NCBI RefSeq assembly: GCF_003116015.1
Contig: NZ_LGQZ01000085.1
Coordinates: 17,260-81,259, forward strand
Direction: 5' to 3'
Length of the DNA stretch: 64,000 bases
Origin: Azospirillum sp. TSO22-1
GTDB lineage: Bacteria; Pseudomonadota; Alphaproteobacteria; Azospirillales; Azospirillaceae
Each line of letters opens with the position of its first letter. Positions within the stretch are counted from its first letter, which is position 1. The translations under genes were made by a program, and so were the position numbers. Positions 32,462 through 41,526 of the stretch are shown here, in pieces. The notes beneath the pieces are model-generated. The model was not told the DNA's origin. It was given only the letters and a program-made list of their open reading frames with translations, and searched no databases.

Positions 32462-33661
32462 ATGAACCACCACATCGGGACTTCACCGGACGGCCTGCCG
32501 CTGGCGTGCGTCATGGGCAGCATGGACCTCCTGCGGCCGCTCGCCCTGGCCGGCTACCCCTGCGCGGCGCTCGGCCGTACGGACAGCCCGACGCTCGCGT
32601 CCCGGTACGCCCGGACCACGCTCTCCTGGGATGCCGCCACCGAGCCCGAGGCGCTGGTCGACAAGCTGGTGGCCTTCGGCCTGCGGCAGGACCAGCCGCC
32701 GGTGCTGTTCTATGAGGAGGATTCAAAGCTCCTCATGATCTCCCGCTACCGCAGCCATCTGGCGCGGGCGTTCCGCTTCGTGGTCGCGGACGCCGGGCTG
32801 GTCGAGGACCTGGTGGACAAGTCGCGCTTCCGCCTGCTGGCCGAGCGCCTGAACCTGCCGGTGCCGAAGACCCGCCTGCTGCGCCCCGCGGCCATGGACG
32901 AGGCGCCGGACCTCGACCTGAGCTTTCCCATCATCATCAAGCCAACCCGCCGCACCCGGGCGTGGCTGGCGTTGGGCGAGGCCGGCAAGGCGCACCAGGT
33001 CGACAGCCCGGCCGGGCTGCGCGCGCTGTGGCCCCACCTCGCCTCCGGCGGGCAGGACCTGCTGGCGCAGGAGATGATCCCCGGCCCGGAATCCTGCATC
33101 GAGAGCTACCACGTGTTCGTTGACCGCTGGGGGGACATCGCCGGCGAGTTCACCGGCCGCAAGATCCGCACCTATCCCGAGGCCTACGGCCACACCACGG
33201 CGCTGACCATCACCGACGAGGCGGACGTGACGGCGCTCGGCCGCGACCTGACGCGCCGGCTCGACCTGCGCGGCGTCGCCAAGTTCGACTTCAAGCGCGC
33301 GCCGGACGGTTCGCTGCACCTGCTGGAGGTCAACCCGCGCTTCAACCTCTGGCATCTGGCCGGCGCGCTGGCCGGGGTCAACCTGCCGGCGCTGGTCTAC
33401 GCCGACCTGCTCGGCTTGCCGCGCCCGGTGACGCGGCGCGCGCGGGCCGGCGTGGAGTGGTGCCACATGGTGAACGACTTCGCCGCGATCCGCGCCTCCG
33501 GCACGCCGCTGGCGGCCTGGGCGCTGTGGGCGCTGCGCTGCGACGGCAAGTCGGCGATGGCCTGGGACGACCCGATGCCGGTGCTGCGCGGCGCCTGGCG
33601 GCTGTTCGCCGCACGGCGGACGGCGGCGCGCGGCACGACGGCGACCCCCGCGCGGGGGTGA
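32462..33661 (+). CDS. ATP-grasp carboxylate-amine ligase
   Basis: A 399-residue ATP-grasp enzyme, which forms an amide or similar bond through an acyl-phosphate. The N-terminal fold starts ACVMGSMDLLRPLALAGYPC. The ATP site shows FPIIIKPTRRTRAWL (Lys near residue 160) and LAQEMIPGPESCIESYHVF. The metal-binding end is GVAKFDFKRA and HLLEVNPRFNLWH. Substrates cannot be read from the sequence; relatives in surface-polysaccharide clusters attach amino acids to sugar acids. It has a GGGGAA ribosome site and ends at a clear terminator. Confidence 0.85.
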   Translation: MNHHIGTSPDGLPLACVMGSMDLLRPLALAGYPCAALGRTDSPTLASRYARTTLSWDAATEPEALVDKLVAFGLRQDQPPVLFYEEDSKLLMISRYRSHLARAFRFVVADAGLVEDLVDKSRFRLLAERLNLPVPKTRLLRPAAMDEAPDLDLSFPIIIKPTRRTRAWLALGEAGKAHQVDSPAGLRALWPHLASGGQDLLAQEMIPGPESCIESYHVFVDRWGDIAGEFTGRKIRTYPEAYGHTTALTITDEADVTALGRDLTRRLDLRGVAKFDFKRAPDGSLHLLEVNPRFNLWHLAGALAGVNLPALVYADLLGLPRPVTRRARAGVEWCHMVNDFAAIRASGTPLAAWALWALRCDGKSAMAWDDPMPVLRGAWRLFAARRTAARGTTATPARG

Positions 33662-33668
33662 CGCAACA

Positions 33669-33700
33669 AGGCCCCTCCCCCCTCGTGGGGAAGGGGCTTC
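33669..33700 (+). terminator. Terminator after the ATP-grasp gene
   Basis: GCCCCT and CCCC pair with GGGG and AGGGGC around a short loop, with one bulged A, followed by TTC. A second hairpin (CCACGCC / GGCGTGG followed by TTTTG, about 33748-33773) lies just before the next gene. Confidence 0.7.
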
Positions 33701-33794
33701 TCAACACAGCGAAACGGCTGTGACGGCAGATGCGCCAAGCCCCTCCACGCCACCGGCGTGGGGGTTTTGGCGTTTGCCGGGCGCATAACGAAAA

Positions 33795-34502
33795 ATGGGA
33801 ATCAACGACATGAAATTTGCCCTGAAGGCACTTGCCCATTACGCTGAGAGCGTACGGGCGAACGGGTTGCGCGGCACGCTGGAGAACGCCGCGGCCCTGA
33901 TGGATGATCTGCGTTTCGACCGCATCCACGGCACCGAGACGGCGCAGGACGTATCGCTCGATGCGCTGGCGGTCCGCGGCCGCAACAAGCACCTGGGCAT
34001 CGGGTACACGCCGACGCGGGTGCGCGCGTTCCACAAGCTGATGGCGCACCTCAAGCCGCCCTTGGGCGGCGTGTTCGTCGATTTCGGCTGCGGCAAGGGC
34101 CGCATCCTGTGCGCCGCCGCGGCCTACCCGTTCCGCCGCATCGTCGGCATCGAATTCGCGCCGGAACTCGCCGCCATCTGCCGGACCAACGTCACCGTCT
34201 ACAGCCGGTCCGCCAATCCATCGGCCGACATCGTCATCATCGAAGGCGACGCCGCCGAGTACCGCTTCACCGGCGACGAGGAGGTGATCTTCCTGTTCAA
34301 CCCGTTCCGCCCGGCGGTGATGGCGGTGGTGCTGGGCAACCTGCACCGCTCGTTGCGCGTGCGCCACCGCGTCGTCCAGCTGATCGTCTCCAACCCCGCC
34401 GGGCTGGCGCCGGTGCTGGCAAAGGACGCGCTCCTTCGGAAGACCGACGAATACGCCTACGGCAGCTCACGGTTCTTCATCTATTCGAACGCCCCATCAT
34501 GA
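33795..34502 (+). CDS. SAM-dependent methyltransferase
   Basis: A 235-residue class I methyltransferase. The SAM-binding glycine loop is FVDFGCGKGRILCAA (about 95-109), followed by the acidic end of strand 2 (IVGIEFAPELAA) and the later motif IIEGDAAEY. The fourth strand carries LFNPFRP, the position of an N(D)PP-like motif, here with Asn-Pro-Phe. It has no membrane segment. Two in-frame ATGs (33795, 33810) are possible; neither has a strong ribosome site. It stands between two terminators as a single gene within the polysaccharide locus. Confidence 0.8.
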   Translation: MGINDMKFALKALAHYAESVRANGLRGTLENAAALMDDLRFDRIHGTETAQDVSLDALAVRGRNKHLGIGYTPTRVRAFHKLMAHLKPPLGGVFVDFGCGKGRILCAAAAYPFRRIVGIEFAPELAAICRTNVTVYSRSANPSADIVIIEGDAAEYRFTGDEEVIFLFNPFRPAVMAVVLGNLHRSLRVRHRVVQLIVSNPAGLAPVLAKDALLRKTDEYAYGSSRFFIYSNAPS

Positions 34503-34507
34503 AAAGA

Positions 34508-34538
34508 AAAGGCCCTCTCCCGCAGGAGAAGGGCCTTT
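34508..34538. terminator. Terminator between convergent genes
   Basis: AAAGGCCCT and CTCC pair with GGAG and AGGGCCTTT around CGCA, with one bulged A. It lies between the methyltransferase and the aminotransferase, with A and T tracts at the two sides, so it can stop both transcripts. Confidence 0.8.
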
Positions 34539-34553
34539 GCCAGGGATGGAGCC

Positions 34554-35669
34554 CTATTCCCGCAGGACGGCCAACACCTGATCGCAGGCGTACTCGGCCT
34601 CCTCGTCGGTGATCTCGCCGCAGATCGGCAGGCTGAGAATGCGCGCGGCCGCCCGTTCCGCATTCGGCAGCGCCTCGCCGCCCAGGTAACGGAAGGCCGG
34701 CTGCCGGTGCAGCGGGCACGGGTAATGCACGCCGGTCTCGACACCCAGCGCCGCCAGCGCCGCGGCGGTCTTCTGCTGGTCGTCCACCTCGATGACGTAG
34801 AGGTGGTAGACGGACTCCGCCCCCTCCGGCGCCTCGATCACCTTGACGCCGGCCGGCTTCAGCCGGCTGTCGTAGTAGGCGGCGACGCGCCGGCGACGCT
34901 CGGTCCAGCCGCGCAGATGCGGCAGCTTCACCGACAGCAGCGCCGCCTGCAACCCATCCAGGCGCTGGTTGTAGCCGACGATGTCGTGCTCGTACTTCGA
35001 CAGGCGGCCGTGGTCGGCGAGCTTGCGGATGCGCTCGGCGAGCCGTGCGTCGCCGGTCGCCACCGCCCCGGCGTCGCCGAGCGCGCCCAGGTTCTTGCCG
35101 GGGAAGAAGCTGAAGCTGCCGGCATGGCCGATGCTGCCCACCATGCGCCCCTTGCAGGTGGCGAGGTGCGCCTGCGCGCAGTCCTCGATCACCACGAGAT
35201 CATGGGCCCCGGCGAGGTCGAGGATCGCGTCCATATCCGCCGGCGTGCCGTAGATGTGCACGGGGATGATCGCCCGCGTGCGCGGCGTGATGCGCCGTTC
35301 GGCGTCCCTGGGGTCGAGGGTGTAGGTGTCCGGGTCGATGTCGCAGAACACCGGCGTGGCGCCGACATGGCACACCGCCTCGCCGGTGGCGATGAAGGTG
35401 TGGGAGGGGACGATCACCTCGTCGCCCGGCCCGACGCCCGCCGCCTCCAGCGCCAGCGCCACCGCGGCGGTGCCGTTGGCGCAGCCGACGATGTGCGGTG
35501 CCCCGATGGCCTCCGCGAACGCCGTCTCGAACGCCGTCACGTGCGGCCCCTTGATGAAGCCGCGCGAGTCCAGCACCGCCTCGAACGCGGCCACGAGGTC
35601 GGGGCGCAGCCGCTCGATCTGGCGGGCGAGGTTGACGAAGGGGATCTTCTGGAGCGTGGTCAGGCTCAC
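34554..35669 (-). CDS. DegT/DnrJ/EryC1 sugar aminotransferase (set 1)
   Basis: A 371-residue PLP enzyme that transfers an amino group to a keto nucleotide sugar. It has FVNLARQIERLRPDL at the start, GCANGTAAVALALEA, PVHIYGTPADMD, EDCAQAHLA, and the PLP lysine in FFPGKNLGALGDAG (near residue 191). The C-terminus has GVHYPCPLHRQPAF. The GTG at 35669 sits in a GTGA overlap with the stop of the oxidoreductase gene, with GGAG upstream, so the two are translationally coupled. The pair should convert a hydroxyl to a keto and then an amino group. Confidence 0.92.
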   Translation of the reverse strand: MSLTTLQKIPFVNLARQIERLRPDLVAAFEAVLDSRGFIKGPHVTAFETAFAEAIGAPHIVGCANGTAAVALALEAAGVGPGDEVIVPSHTFIATGEAVCHVGATPVFCDIDPDTYTLDPRDAERRITPRTRAIIPVHIYGTPADMDAILDLAGAHDLVVIEDCAQAHLATCKGRMVGSIGHAGSFSFFPGKNLGALGDAGAVATGDARLAERIRKLADHGRLSKYEHDIVGYNQRLDGLQAALLSVKLPHLRGWTERRRRVAAYYDSRLKPAGVKVIEAPEGAESVYHLYVIEVDDQQKTAAALAALGVETGVHYPCPLHRQPAFRYLGGEALPNAERAAARILSLPICGEITDEEAEYACDQVLAVLRE

Positions 35670-36751
35670 GGGTGCACTCCAAGCTGGGGCATCAGGCCGA
35701 GGGGGGAGACCTGGGGCCGGAAGCGCATCCGGACCTCCTGGTTGGTGGCGATGGATTCGTAGATGGCCGACAGCAGGTAGAGCGACTTGTAGCCCTCCAG
35801 CCCGTCCACCAGCGCGCGGCCGCCGTTGTCCAGGCTGTCCACCACGTTGTTCAGGTAATGCTTGTGGCCGAAGCCGTAGACGTCCGGCGGCGTCTCGCGG
35901 CACTCGCGCAGGATGGCCTCGTCCTCGGGGCCCTGGTCGACGAACTGCCAGGTCTTCATCTCGTTGACGGCGAAACCGCCGATCTCGACCGTGCCGCGCT
36001 CGCCGAGGATGGAGATGGAGCCCTCCAGGTCCTTCGGCCGGGTCGCCGTGGTCGCCTCGACGACGCCGAGCGCCCCGCTGGCGAACTTGATCAGCGCGAC
36101 GCCGGTGTCCTCCGCCTCGATGTCGACCAGCGCGGTGCGCGCCTTGGCGAACACCGTCTCCGGCTCGCCCAGCAGCCATTCCAGCAGATCCACGTGGTGG
36201 CTCGCCTGGTTGGCGAAGACGCCGCCGTCGAGCGCCCAGGTGCCGCGCCACTTCGCCTGGTCGTAGTAGGACTGCGGCCGGCACCAGCGCACCCGCACCG
36301 TGCCCATGACGATCTTGCCGAAGCGGCCCTGCTCCAGCGCCTGGCGCAGGCGGACGACGGGCAAGTTGAAGCGGTTCTGCTTGACGACGAACAGCTTGAC
36401 GTTGGCGGCGTCGCAGGCGCGGATCATCGCCTCGGCGTCGGCCAGCGTCAGCGCCATCGGCTTCTCGACCACGATGTGCTTGCCGTACTTGGCGAGGTCG
36501 ATGGTGTGGCGGGCGTGGTTGCCGCTCTCGGTGAGCACGCTGACCACGTCGATCCTGTCGCCCATCGCCCGCATCATCTCATGGTGGTCGGCGAAGGCCG
36601 GGACGCCGTATTCCTTGGCGAAGAGCTGGCGGCGGGATTCGTCGATCTCCGCCACGGCGGCCAGGGTCGCCCCGTTGATCTGCCCTTGCGACAGCAGATC
36701 GGCGTGCCGCTTGGCGATGCGCCCGCAGCCGACCAAAGCAAATGCCGTCAT
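35666..36751 (-). CDS. Gfo/Idh/MocA-type sugar oxidoreductase (set 1)
   Basis: A 361-residue NAD(P)-dependent oxidoreductase. The Rossmann motif is ALVGCGRIAKRH at residues 4-15, the conserved Glu-Lys-Pro is in HIVVEKPMAL, and GGVFANQASHHVDLLEWLLG contains the typical His of the active site. Size is normal. The second of two near ATGs (36751) is used, as GGAGGG lies seven bases upstream. It probably forms a 3-keto sugar nucleotide for the coupled aminotransferase downstream, as WlbA/WbpB proteins do. The upstream region 36752-36993 faces the flippase gene and holds the promoters (TATTATG near 36788). Confidence 0.92.
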   Translation of the reverse strand: MTAFALVGCGRIAKRHADLLSQGQINGATLAAVAEIDESRRQLFAKEYGVPAFADHHEMMRAMGDRIDVVSVLTESGNHARHTIDLAKYGKHIVVEKPMALTLADAEAMIRACDAANVKLFVVKQNRFNLPVVRLRQALEQGRFGKIVMGTVRVRWCRPQSYYDQAKWRGTWALDGGVFANQASHHVDLLEWLLGEPETVFAKARTALVDIEAEDTGVALIKFASGALGVVEATTATRPKDLEGSISILGERGTVEIGGFAVNEMKTWQFVDQGPEDEAILRECRETPPDVYGFGHKHYLNNVVDSLDNGGRALVDGLEGYKSLYLLSAIYESIATNQEVRMRFRPQVSPLGLMPQLGVHP

Positions 36752-36993
36752 CCGCATTCCCTCCCAGTGCGTGATAGCGGCCGATGCTATTATGTTTTTT
36801 ATCGTCAGAAACAAAAGAAGCCGGAGTAAGAGACCACGCAGAAGGGGTGCCCCGGCCCGACGGAGGGAGAGGTACGAATGGCCGTATAGATGCGATCCTG
36901 GTCGGGGTAGCCCCTCGTGGCGCCTTCCGCCGTCCGATTTCGGCGTGGCATCCTGCCCGCCGCTCTCTGGCTCTGGGCAGGACGACGAAAAGG

Positions 36994-38358
36994 ATGCCGC
37001 AGGTGAACACGCTGGCGAACGGGACGGCGCGGCTGTTCGGCGCCGTCCGGCGCAACGGGTCGTTCATCGGCCGCGTCACCGGCGACGTGATGCGGATCTC
37101 CGGCGCGGTGGGCCTGGGGCAGGCGCTGGCCTTCCTGGCGGCGCCTTTGCTCACCCGCCTGTACGGGCCGGAGGCGTTCGGCCACTTCGCCATCCTCGGC
37201 GCGCTGGTCAACCTCCTGCTGCCCTGGGCGCTGCTGCGCTTCAACTGGGCGCTGCCGCTGCCGCAGGAGGACGCGGAGGCCCGCGACCTGCTGGCGCTGT
37301 GCCTGCTGATCGTCCTCGGCGCGGCGCCGCTGTTCGCGGTGATCGGCGTGTTGGCGCAGCCGTGGCTGGCCGGCTGGCTGTCGATGTCGGTGCTGGACGT
37401 CGTGCTGGTGGCGGTCGCGCTGGCGGTCACCGCGCTGCACGAGATCGCCATGAGCTGGCTGGTCCGCCACAAGGATTTCGCGGTGGTCGCGCAGGCGCGC
37501 TTCGTCACGCTGGTCGGCGTGGTCGGCTGCCAGATCCTGCTGGCGGTGCGGCATACGGACGCCACCAGCCTGCTGCTCGGCTACATCGGCGGCTACTCCC
37601 TGGGCATGCTGCGCGGCGCGTGGCACGCGCGGGCCGACGTCGCGGCGTCCTTGCGCGCCCTGGCTCCCGCCCGGCTGCGCGCCGTGGCCGGGGAGTACCG
37701 CCGCTTCCCGCTGGTCGCCACGCCGTCCAGCATGGTCAGCGCGGTCAGCGCCCAGGCGCCCAATCTCGTCATGCCGTCGCTGTACGGGCTGGCGGTGAAC
37801 GGGCAGCTGTCGCTGGCGGGGCGCGTGCTGTGGCAGCCCACCGCCTTCGTCGGGCAGGCGGTCAACCAGGTCTTCTGGGGCAACGCCGCCCGCCTGCAGC
37901 ACGAGGACCCGCGGCGGCTGTGGCTGCTGTTCCTGATCCTCAACGCCGGGCTGCTCGCCGCCATGGCGCCGGCGCTGGTGCTGGTGTGGTGGGGGCCGGA
38001 GCTGTTCGGCTGGATCTTCGGCGCGGCCTGGGCGACGGCCGGTGAGTACGCCGGAGTGCTGGTGCTGGGCAGTTTCGTCGGCCTCGCCGCGCACGGCACC
38101 GAGAGCCTGCACATCTACGGCCGCAACCACTGGATGGCGGCGTGGGAGGTGATGCGGCTGGCCTTCATCGCCGGGGCGCTGGTGCTGTCCTGGTGGCTGG
38201 AACTGTCGCCGCTCGCCTGCATCGGCGCGCTGACGGTGGGCGGCGTGCTGGCCAACCTGTCGCTGCTCGCCCTCAACGCCCTGGCCATCCTGCGGCTGCG
38301 CGCGAGGCACGGGCAGGACGAGTTGAAGGAACCAACCCGATGCGCGCCGGCTTCCTGA
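36994..38358 (+). CDS. Polysaccharide flippase (Wzx/PST-like)
   Basis: A 454-residue integral membrane protein with about 12 hydrophobic segments, typical of lipid-linked oligosaccharide flippases. The start of the transport domain is GAVGLGQALAFLAAPLLTRL, with the family segment YGPEAFGHFAILGALVNLL. Later, FPLVATPSSMVSAVSAQAPN marks the middle. It should move the undecaprenyl-linked repeat unit across the inner membrane. The ATG at 36994 has a weak AAAGG site very close; other nearby starts are possible. It overlaps the next gene by 19 bases. Confidence 0.87.
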   Translation: MPQVNTLANGTARLFGAVRRNGSFIGRVTGDVMRISGAVGLGQALAFLAAPLLTRLYGPEAFGHFAILGALVNLLLPWALLRFNWALPLPQEDAEARDLLALCLLIVLGAAPLFAVIGVLAQPWLAGWLSMSVLDVVLVAVALAVTALHEIAMSWLVRHKDFAVVAQARFVTLVGVVGCQILLAVRHTDATSLLLGYIGGYSLGMLRGAWHARADVAASLRALAPARLRAVAGEYRRFPLVATPSSMVSAVSAQAPNLVMPSLYGLAVNGQLSLAGRVLWQPTAFVGQAVNQVFWGNAARLQHEDPRRLWLLFLILNAGLLAAMAPALVLVWWGPELFGWIFGAAWATAGEYAGVLVLGSFVGLAAHGTESLHIYGRNHWMAAWEVMRLAFIAGALVLSWWLELSPLACIGALTVGGVLANLSLLALNALAILRLRARHGQDELKEPTRCAPAS

Positions 38359-39632
38359 CCGTCGACATCACGCCGGCCCGCCCCGCCCCGCTGGCCGGCT
38401 TCGCGGCGCGGACGCGCGCCTTCACCGGGATCGACGCGCCGCTGGAGGCGAATCTCGCCGGCTTCGTCGACGGCGGCGGCCAGCGCGTGGTGCTGGCCAG
38501 CCTCGACACGCTGTTCGTCGGCGCCGCCACGCACGCCGCCATCGCCGCGGCGGCGGGACTGGCGCCGGAGCGGCTGGTGCTGGTCGCCACCCACACCCAC
38601 AACGCGCCCTCCCTGGCGCCGGAGGTGCCGCAGCTCGGCGCGCTCGACCCGGCCTACCGCGACATGGTGGTGCGGTGCGTCGCCGACGCCATCCGCCGGC
38701 TGCCGGCCGAGCCGGTCTCCGCCGGCGCCGCGGAGCGCTTGGCACCCTACAACGTCAACCGCCGCAAACCGGCCTGGGTGCTCGATTACCCGGCGCTCCG
38801 CCACGAGCGGCGCCTGCGCTTCGGGCGGGAGATCGCGCTGGCCCCGTATCGCAAGGGAATCGTCGACCGGACGCTGCGCTGCATCGTGCTGCGCGACGAC
38901 GCTGGGGCGGTGCGCGCCGTCGTCTGGTCCTTCGCCTGCCACGCCAACCGCTACCCGCGCATGGACCGGGTGTCGCCGGACTTCCCCGGCCTCGTGCGCG
39001 GCCATCTGCGCGCGCGGTTCGGCGCCGGTTGCGCGGTGCTCTACCTGCCGGGCTTCGCCGGGTCGGCCATCGCCGACATTCCGGTCCCGGTCCCGCGCAC
39101 GGTGAACGAGGTCCTGCGCATCGCCCTGCCCTTCAACCCCTACATCCCCTGGTTCACGCCGGACGGCTTCCGCGCCTGGGGCGACAGGCTTGCCGCCACC
39201 GCCGTCGCCTGCGCCGAGGCGGCGCGACCGGCGGAGGCGGACCTGGAACACCGCCACCTCCGCTCCGCACCGATCTTCCACGGCACGCCGGAGATCGCGT
39301 TGGACATGGTGAGCCTGGACTTCGGCCCGGCCTGCGGAATCGTCGCCATGACCGGCGAGGTGATCGGCGAGTGGGGGCCGATCCTGGCGCCGCGCCTGCC
39401 GCCGGGGCGGATCGCCACCGGCTACCTCGCCGGCCCGTGCCTGTACGTGCCGACCGACGCGGCGGTGCGGGCGGGCGGCTACGAGGCCGACCGCTTCCGC
39501 ACCCTGTTCGACCTGGACGGAACGTTCATCCCCGACCTCGACCGCACCGTCGGCCGGGCCGTCGCCGAGCTGCTGGCGGACCGGCCCGGTGCCGCCGACC
39601 TACAGCCCGCCCGACAGGAGCGGCTTGCCTGA
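38340..39632 (+). CDS. Neutral/alkaline ceramidase-like hydrolase
   Basis: A 430-residue protein resembling the catalytic domain of the neutral ceramidase superfamily. It begins AGFLTVDITPARPAPLAGFA, has THTHNAPS (about 84-91) with zinc-ligand His, SFACHANRYPR (about 199-209), and YVPTDAAVRAGGYEA (about 369-383), all in family order. It has no signal peptide, whereas ceramidases are exported; the group also contains uncharacterised enzymes in polysaccharide clusters. Its start lies 19 bases inside the flippase gene with AAGGAA upstream, so it is co-translated. Its substrate is probably a glycan or lipid-linked intermediate; this is inference. Confidence 0.78.
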   Translation: MRAGFLTVDITPARPAPLAGFAARTRAFTGIDAPLEANLAGFVDGGGQRVVLASLDTLFVGAATHAAIAAAAGLAPERLVLVATHTHNAPSLAPEVPQLGALDPAYRDMVVRCVADAIRRLPAEPVSAGAAERLAPYNVNRRKPAWVLDYPALRHERRLRFGREIALAPYRKGIVDRTLRCIVLRDDAGAVRAVVWSFACHANRYPRMDRVSPDFPGLVRGHLRARFGAGCAVLYLPGFAGSAIADIPVPVPRTVNEVLRIALPFNPYIPWFTPDGFRAWGDRLAATAVACAEAARPAEADLEHRHLRSAPIFHGTPEIALDMVSLDFGPACGIVAMTGEVIGEWGPILAPRLPPGRIATGYLAGPCLYVPTDAAVRAGGYEADRFRTLFDLDGTFIPDLDRTVGRAVAELLADRPGAADLQPARQERLA

Positions 39633-40388
39633 CGACACCGCCGCCGCCGCGGACGCGCGGGCGGCGCGGTTGCGGATGACGGTGCCGTACACCGCGCGCT
39701 CGCGGAAGCCGAACAGGCGCAGCAGCGCCGAATCCACCGCGTGGATGGCGTCGTTGACCGCCTCCAGCGCCTCCACGTCGCGGCGCAGCGCGAAGCGGGC
39801 GGCGCCGACGTTCAGGAAGCCGAAGCCATGCGTCTCGTGCTCGTAGCCGGCCAGCACCTCGCCCAGGTCCTCGCGCCGGAAATAGGTCCAGCGGTTGCGG
39901 CCGGCGCCCAGCAGGCTGTTCAGCTTGGCGACGGGGCCGACATGGCCATTGTCGAAGGTCAGCACCACGCCATCCTCGCTCAGGTGCCCGACGAGGCCGC
40001 GGACGATGGAGCGCATCTTCGCCACGTCGCCGGCGCGACAGATGCCGCCCAGCACCGACTTCAGCACGATGATGTCGTACGTGCCGGTGAAGTCGTGGAT
40101 GTCCACCTCGCGCAGCGTGATGCCGGTGATGCCGTACTTCTCCGACACGGTCCGCAGCCGGCCGGTCTCGATGGCGTGGTGCGCCTGCCCGTAGTAGGAG
40201 CAGGTCACCTCCGCCCCCAGCACGGCGAACACCGGGGCGAGGCAGGAATACTTGCCGGCGCCGATCTCCAGGACCCGCTTGCCGCTCAGGTCGCCCGGCA
40301 GCGCCGACAGCGCAAAGGAGACGGCGTCGGCCCAGGTCCGCCGGTTCCAGCCGCAGCAGTCTTCGATGAGCGGACGGATGTCGTTCAT
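39600..40388 (-). CDS. SAM-dependent methyltransferase (convergent with ceramidase-like gene)
   Basis: A 262-residue class I methyltransferase. The glycine motif is RVLEIGAGKYSCLAPVFA (about 38-55), the acidic strand is REVDIHDFTGTYD, and the later strand is DIIVLKSVLGGICRAG. The C-terminus is a variable helical cap. GGAGGG lies four bases before the ATG. It overlaps the end of the ceramidase-like gene by 33 bases on the other strand. It follows the beta-helix gene by 28 bases, so polymerase, beta-helix protein and methyltransferase form one minus-strand operon. Confidence 0.82.
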   Translation of the reverse strand: MNDIRPLIEDCCGWNRRTWADAVSFALSALPGDLSGKRVLEIGAGKYSCLAPVFAVLGAEVTCSYYGQAHHAIETGRLRTVSEKYGITGITLREVDIHDFTGTYDIIVLKSVLGGICRAGDVAKMRSIVRGLVGHLSEDGVVLTFDNGHVGPVAKLNSLLGAGRNRWTYFRREDLGEVLAGYEHETHGFGFLNVGAARFALRRDVEALEAVNDAIHAVDSALLRLFGFRERAVYGTVIRNRAARASAAAAVSSGKPLLSGGL

Positions 40389-40416
40389 GGTCCCTCCGGA
40401 CGTGAATGGGGGAGGC

Positions 40417-41526
40417 TCAAGGCACGGCGGCGGACGTCTTGGCTGTGGTCGAGCGCTCGTAGGCGCCGATGTCGATACCCCGGTTCTGCGGCCGCGCCAC
40501 GCCCTCCAGATCGGTGGCGGGCGCCGCGGCCAACGTGCCGGCGTCGATGGCCGGCGAGCCGGGCGCGAGCCGGTAGTCGCCGCCGCCGAGCCGGTCGTAG
40601 CGCACGAACTGCGGGTCGGCGGCCACCGTCGCCTCCGCCCGACCGACGCGCAGCCGCCAGTCGGTCCGGTTGCCGTAGACGAGGTTGTGCGTGTAGGCGT
40701 TCCGCGGGCCGACCGCCCCGCCCTCCTCGATGCCCTTGGCGTTGTCGTAGACGAGGTTGTTGGAGATGCGCGATCCGTCGTGCGGCCCCGTGCGCTTGTA
40801 GAAGTCGCCGGCGCCGACCAGGATCCCGGCGCCGCGCGCCTGGAACACCGTGTTGTTGAGGATCCTCACCTCGGTGGCGTCGTGCCACGTGCTGACGCCG
40901 TCGCCGACCACCTGGTAGATCAGGTTGTTCAGCACCGCCCCGCGCGTCGCCAGGTAGACGCCGTGCACCAGGTTGCTTCTCACCTCGGCCGGGCCGATGT
41001 TGTAGACGGTGTTGCCGGCTATGGTGATGTCCAGGCCGCCGTAGTAGCTGTCGCCCATGATCCCGGCGCCGCCCTGGTTGCCCGTGTTGGCGGCGCGCAT
41101 GGCCGCGGCGTCGCGGGCGATGTCGTGCACCTTCGTGTTGCGCACCACCGAGCGTGAGCCGGTGGTGTAGACGCCGTACAGCCAGGGCGTGCCGCCCCGG
41201 TACGCACCGCCGTCGATCTCGAACCCGTCGATCACCACGTCGGCGCCGCGGTTGTCCCAGGCCTCCTGCTTGCGGCTGTCGGCCGGCGGCACGATGCGCG
41301 CCGCGCCGGGAACCTCCGAGAGGTAGACGATCGGCGCCTCCACGGTGCCGCTGGCGGCGGTCTGGAAGCCGCCCTCGTAGGTCCCGGGCGCCACGTGCAC
41401 GACGGTGCCCGGCTTGGCCAACTGAGCGGCGCGGGCGATGCTGCGCACAGGCCGCTCGGCGGTGCCGGGATTGGCGTCCGCCCCGGCGGCGGAGACGTAG
41501 AGGTGGAAGGCCAGCTCGGCGATCAT
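40417..41526 (-). CDS. Right-handed beta-helix protein, paralogue 2
   Basis: A 369-residue protein, essentially the beta-helix half of the protein at 26100. It shares FHLYVSAAGADANPGTAERP, HVAPGTYEGGFQTAASG, AWDNRGADVVIDGFEIDGG, WLYGVYTTGSRSVVRN, AGIMGDSYYGGLDI and VVGDGVSTWHDAT, but has no Thr-Pro linker or CBM. The first residues (MIAELAFHLYVS) are weakly hydrophobic, not a clear signal peptide. Its ATG overlaps the stop of the polymerase gene (ATGA). Inference: a polysaccharide lyase or epimerase working on the polymer made by its coupled neighbour. Confidence 0.85.
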   Translation of the reverse strand: MIAELAFHLYVSAAGADANPGTAERPVRSIARAAQLAKPGTVVHVAPGTYEGGFQTAASGTVEAPIVYLSEVPGAARIVPPADSRKQEAWDNRGADVVIDGFEIDGGAYRGGTPWLYGVYTTGSRSVVRNTKVHDIARDAAAMRAANTGNQGGAGIMGDSYYGGLDITIAGNTVYNIGPAEVRSNLVHGVYLATRGAVLNNLIYQVVGDGVSTWHDATEVRILNNTVFQARGAGILVGAGDFYKRTGPHDGSRISNNLVYDNAKGIEEGGAVGPRNAYTHNLVYGNRTDWRLRVGRAEATVAADPQFVRYDRLGGGDYRLAPGSPAIDAGTLAAAPATDLEGVARPQNRGIDIGAYERSTTAKTSAAVP

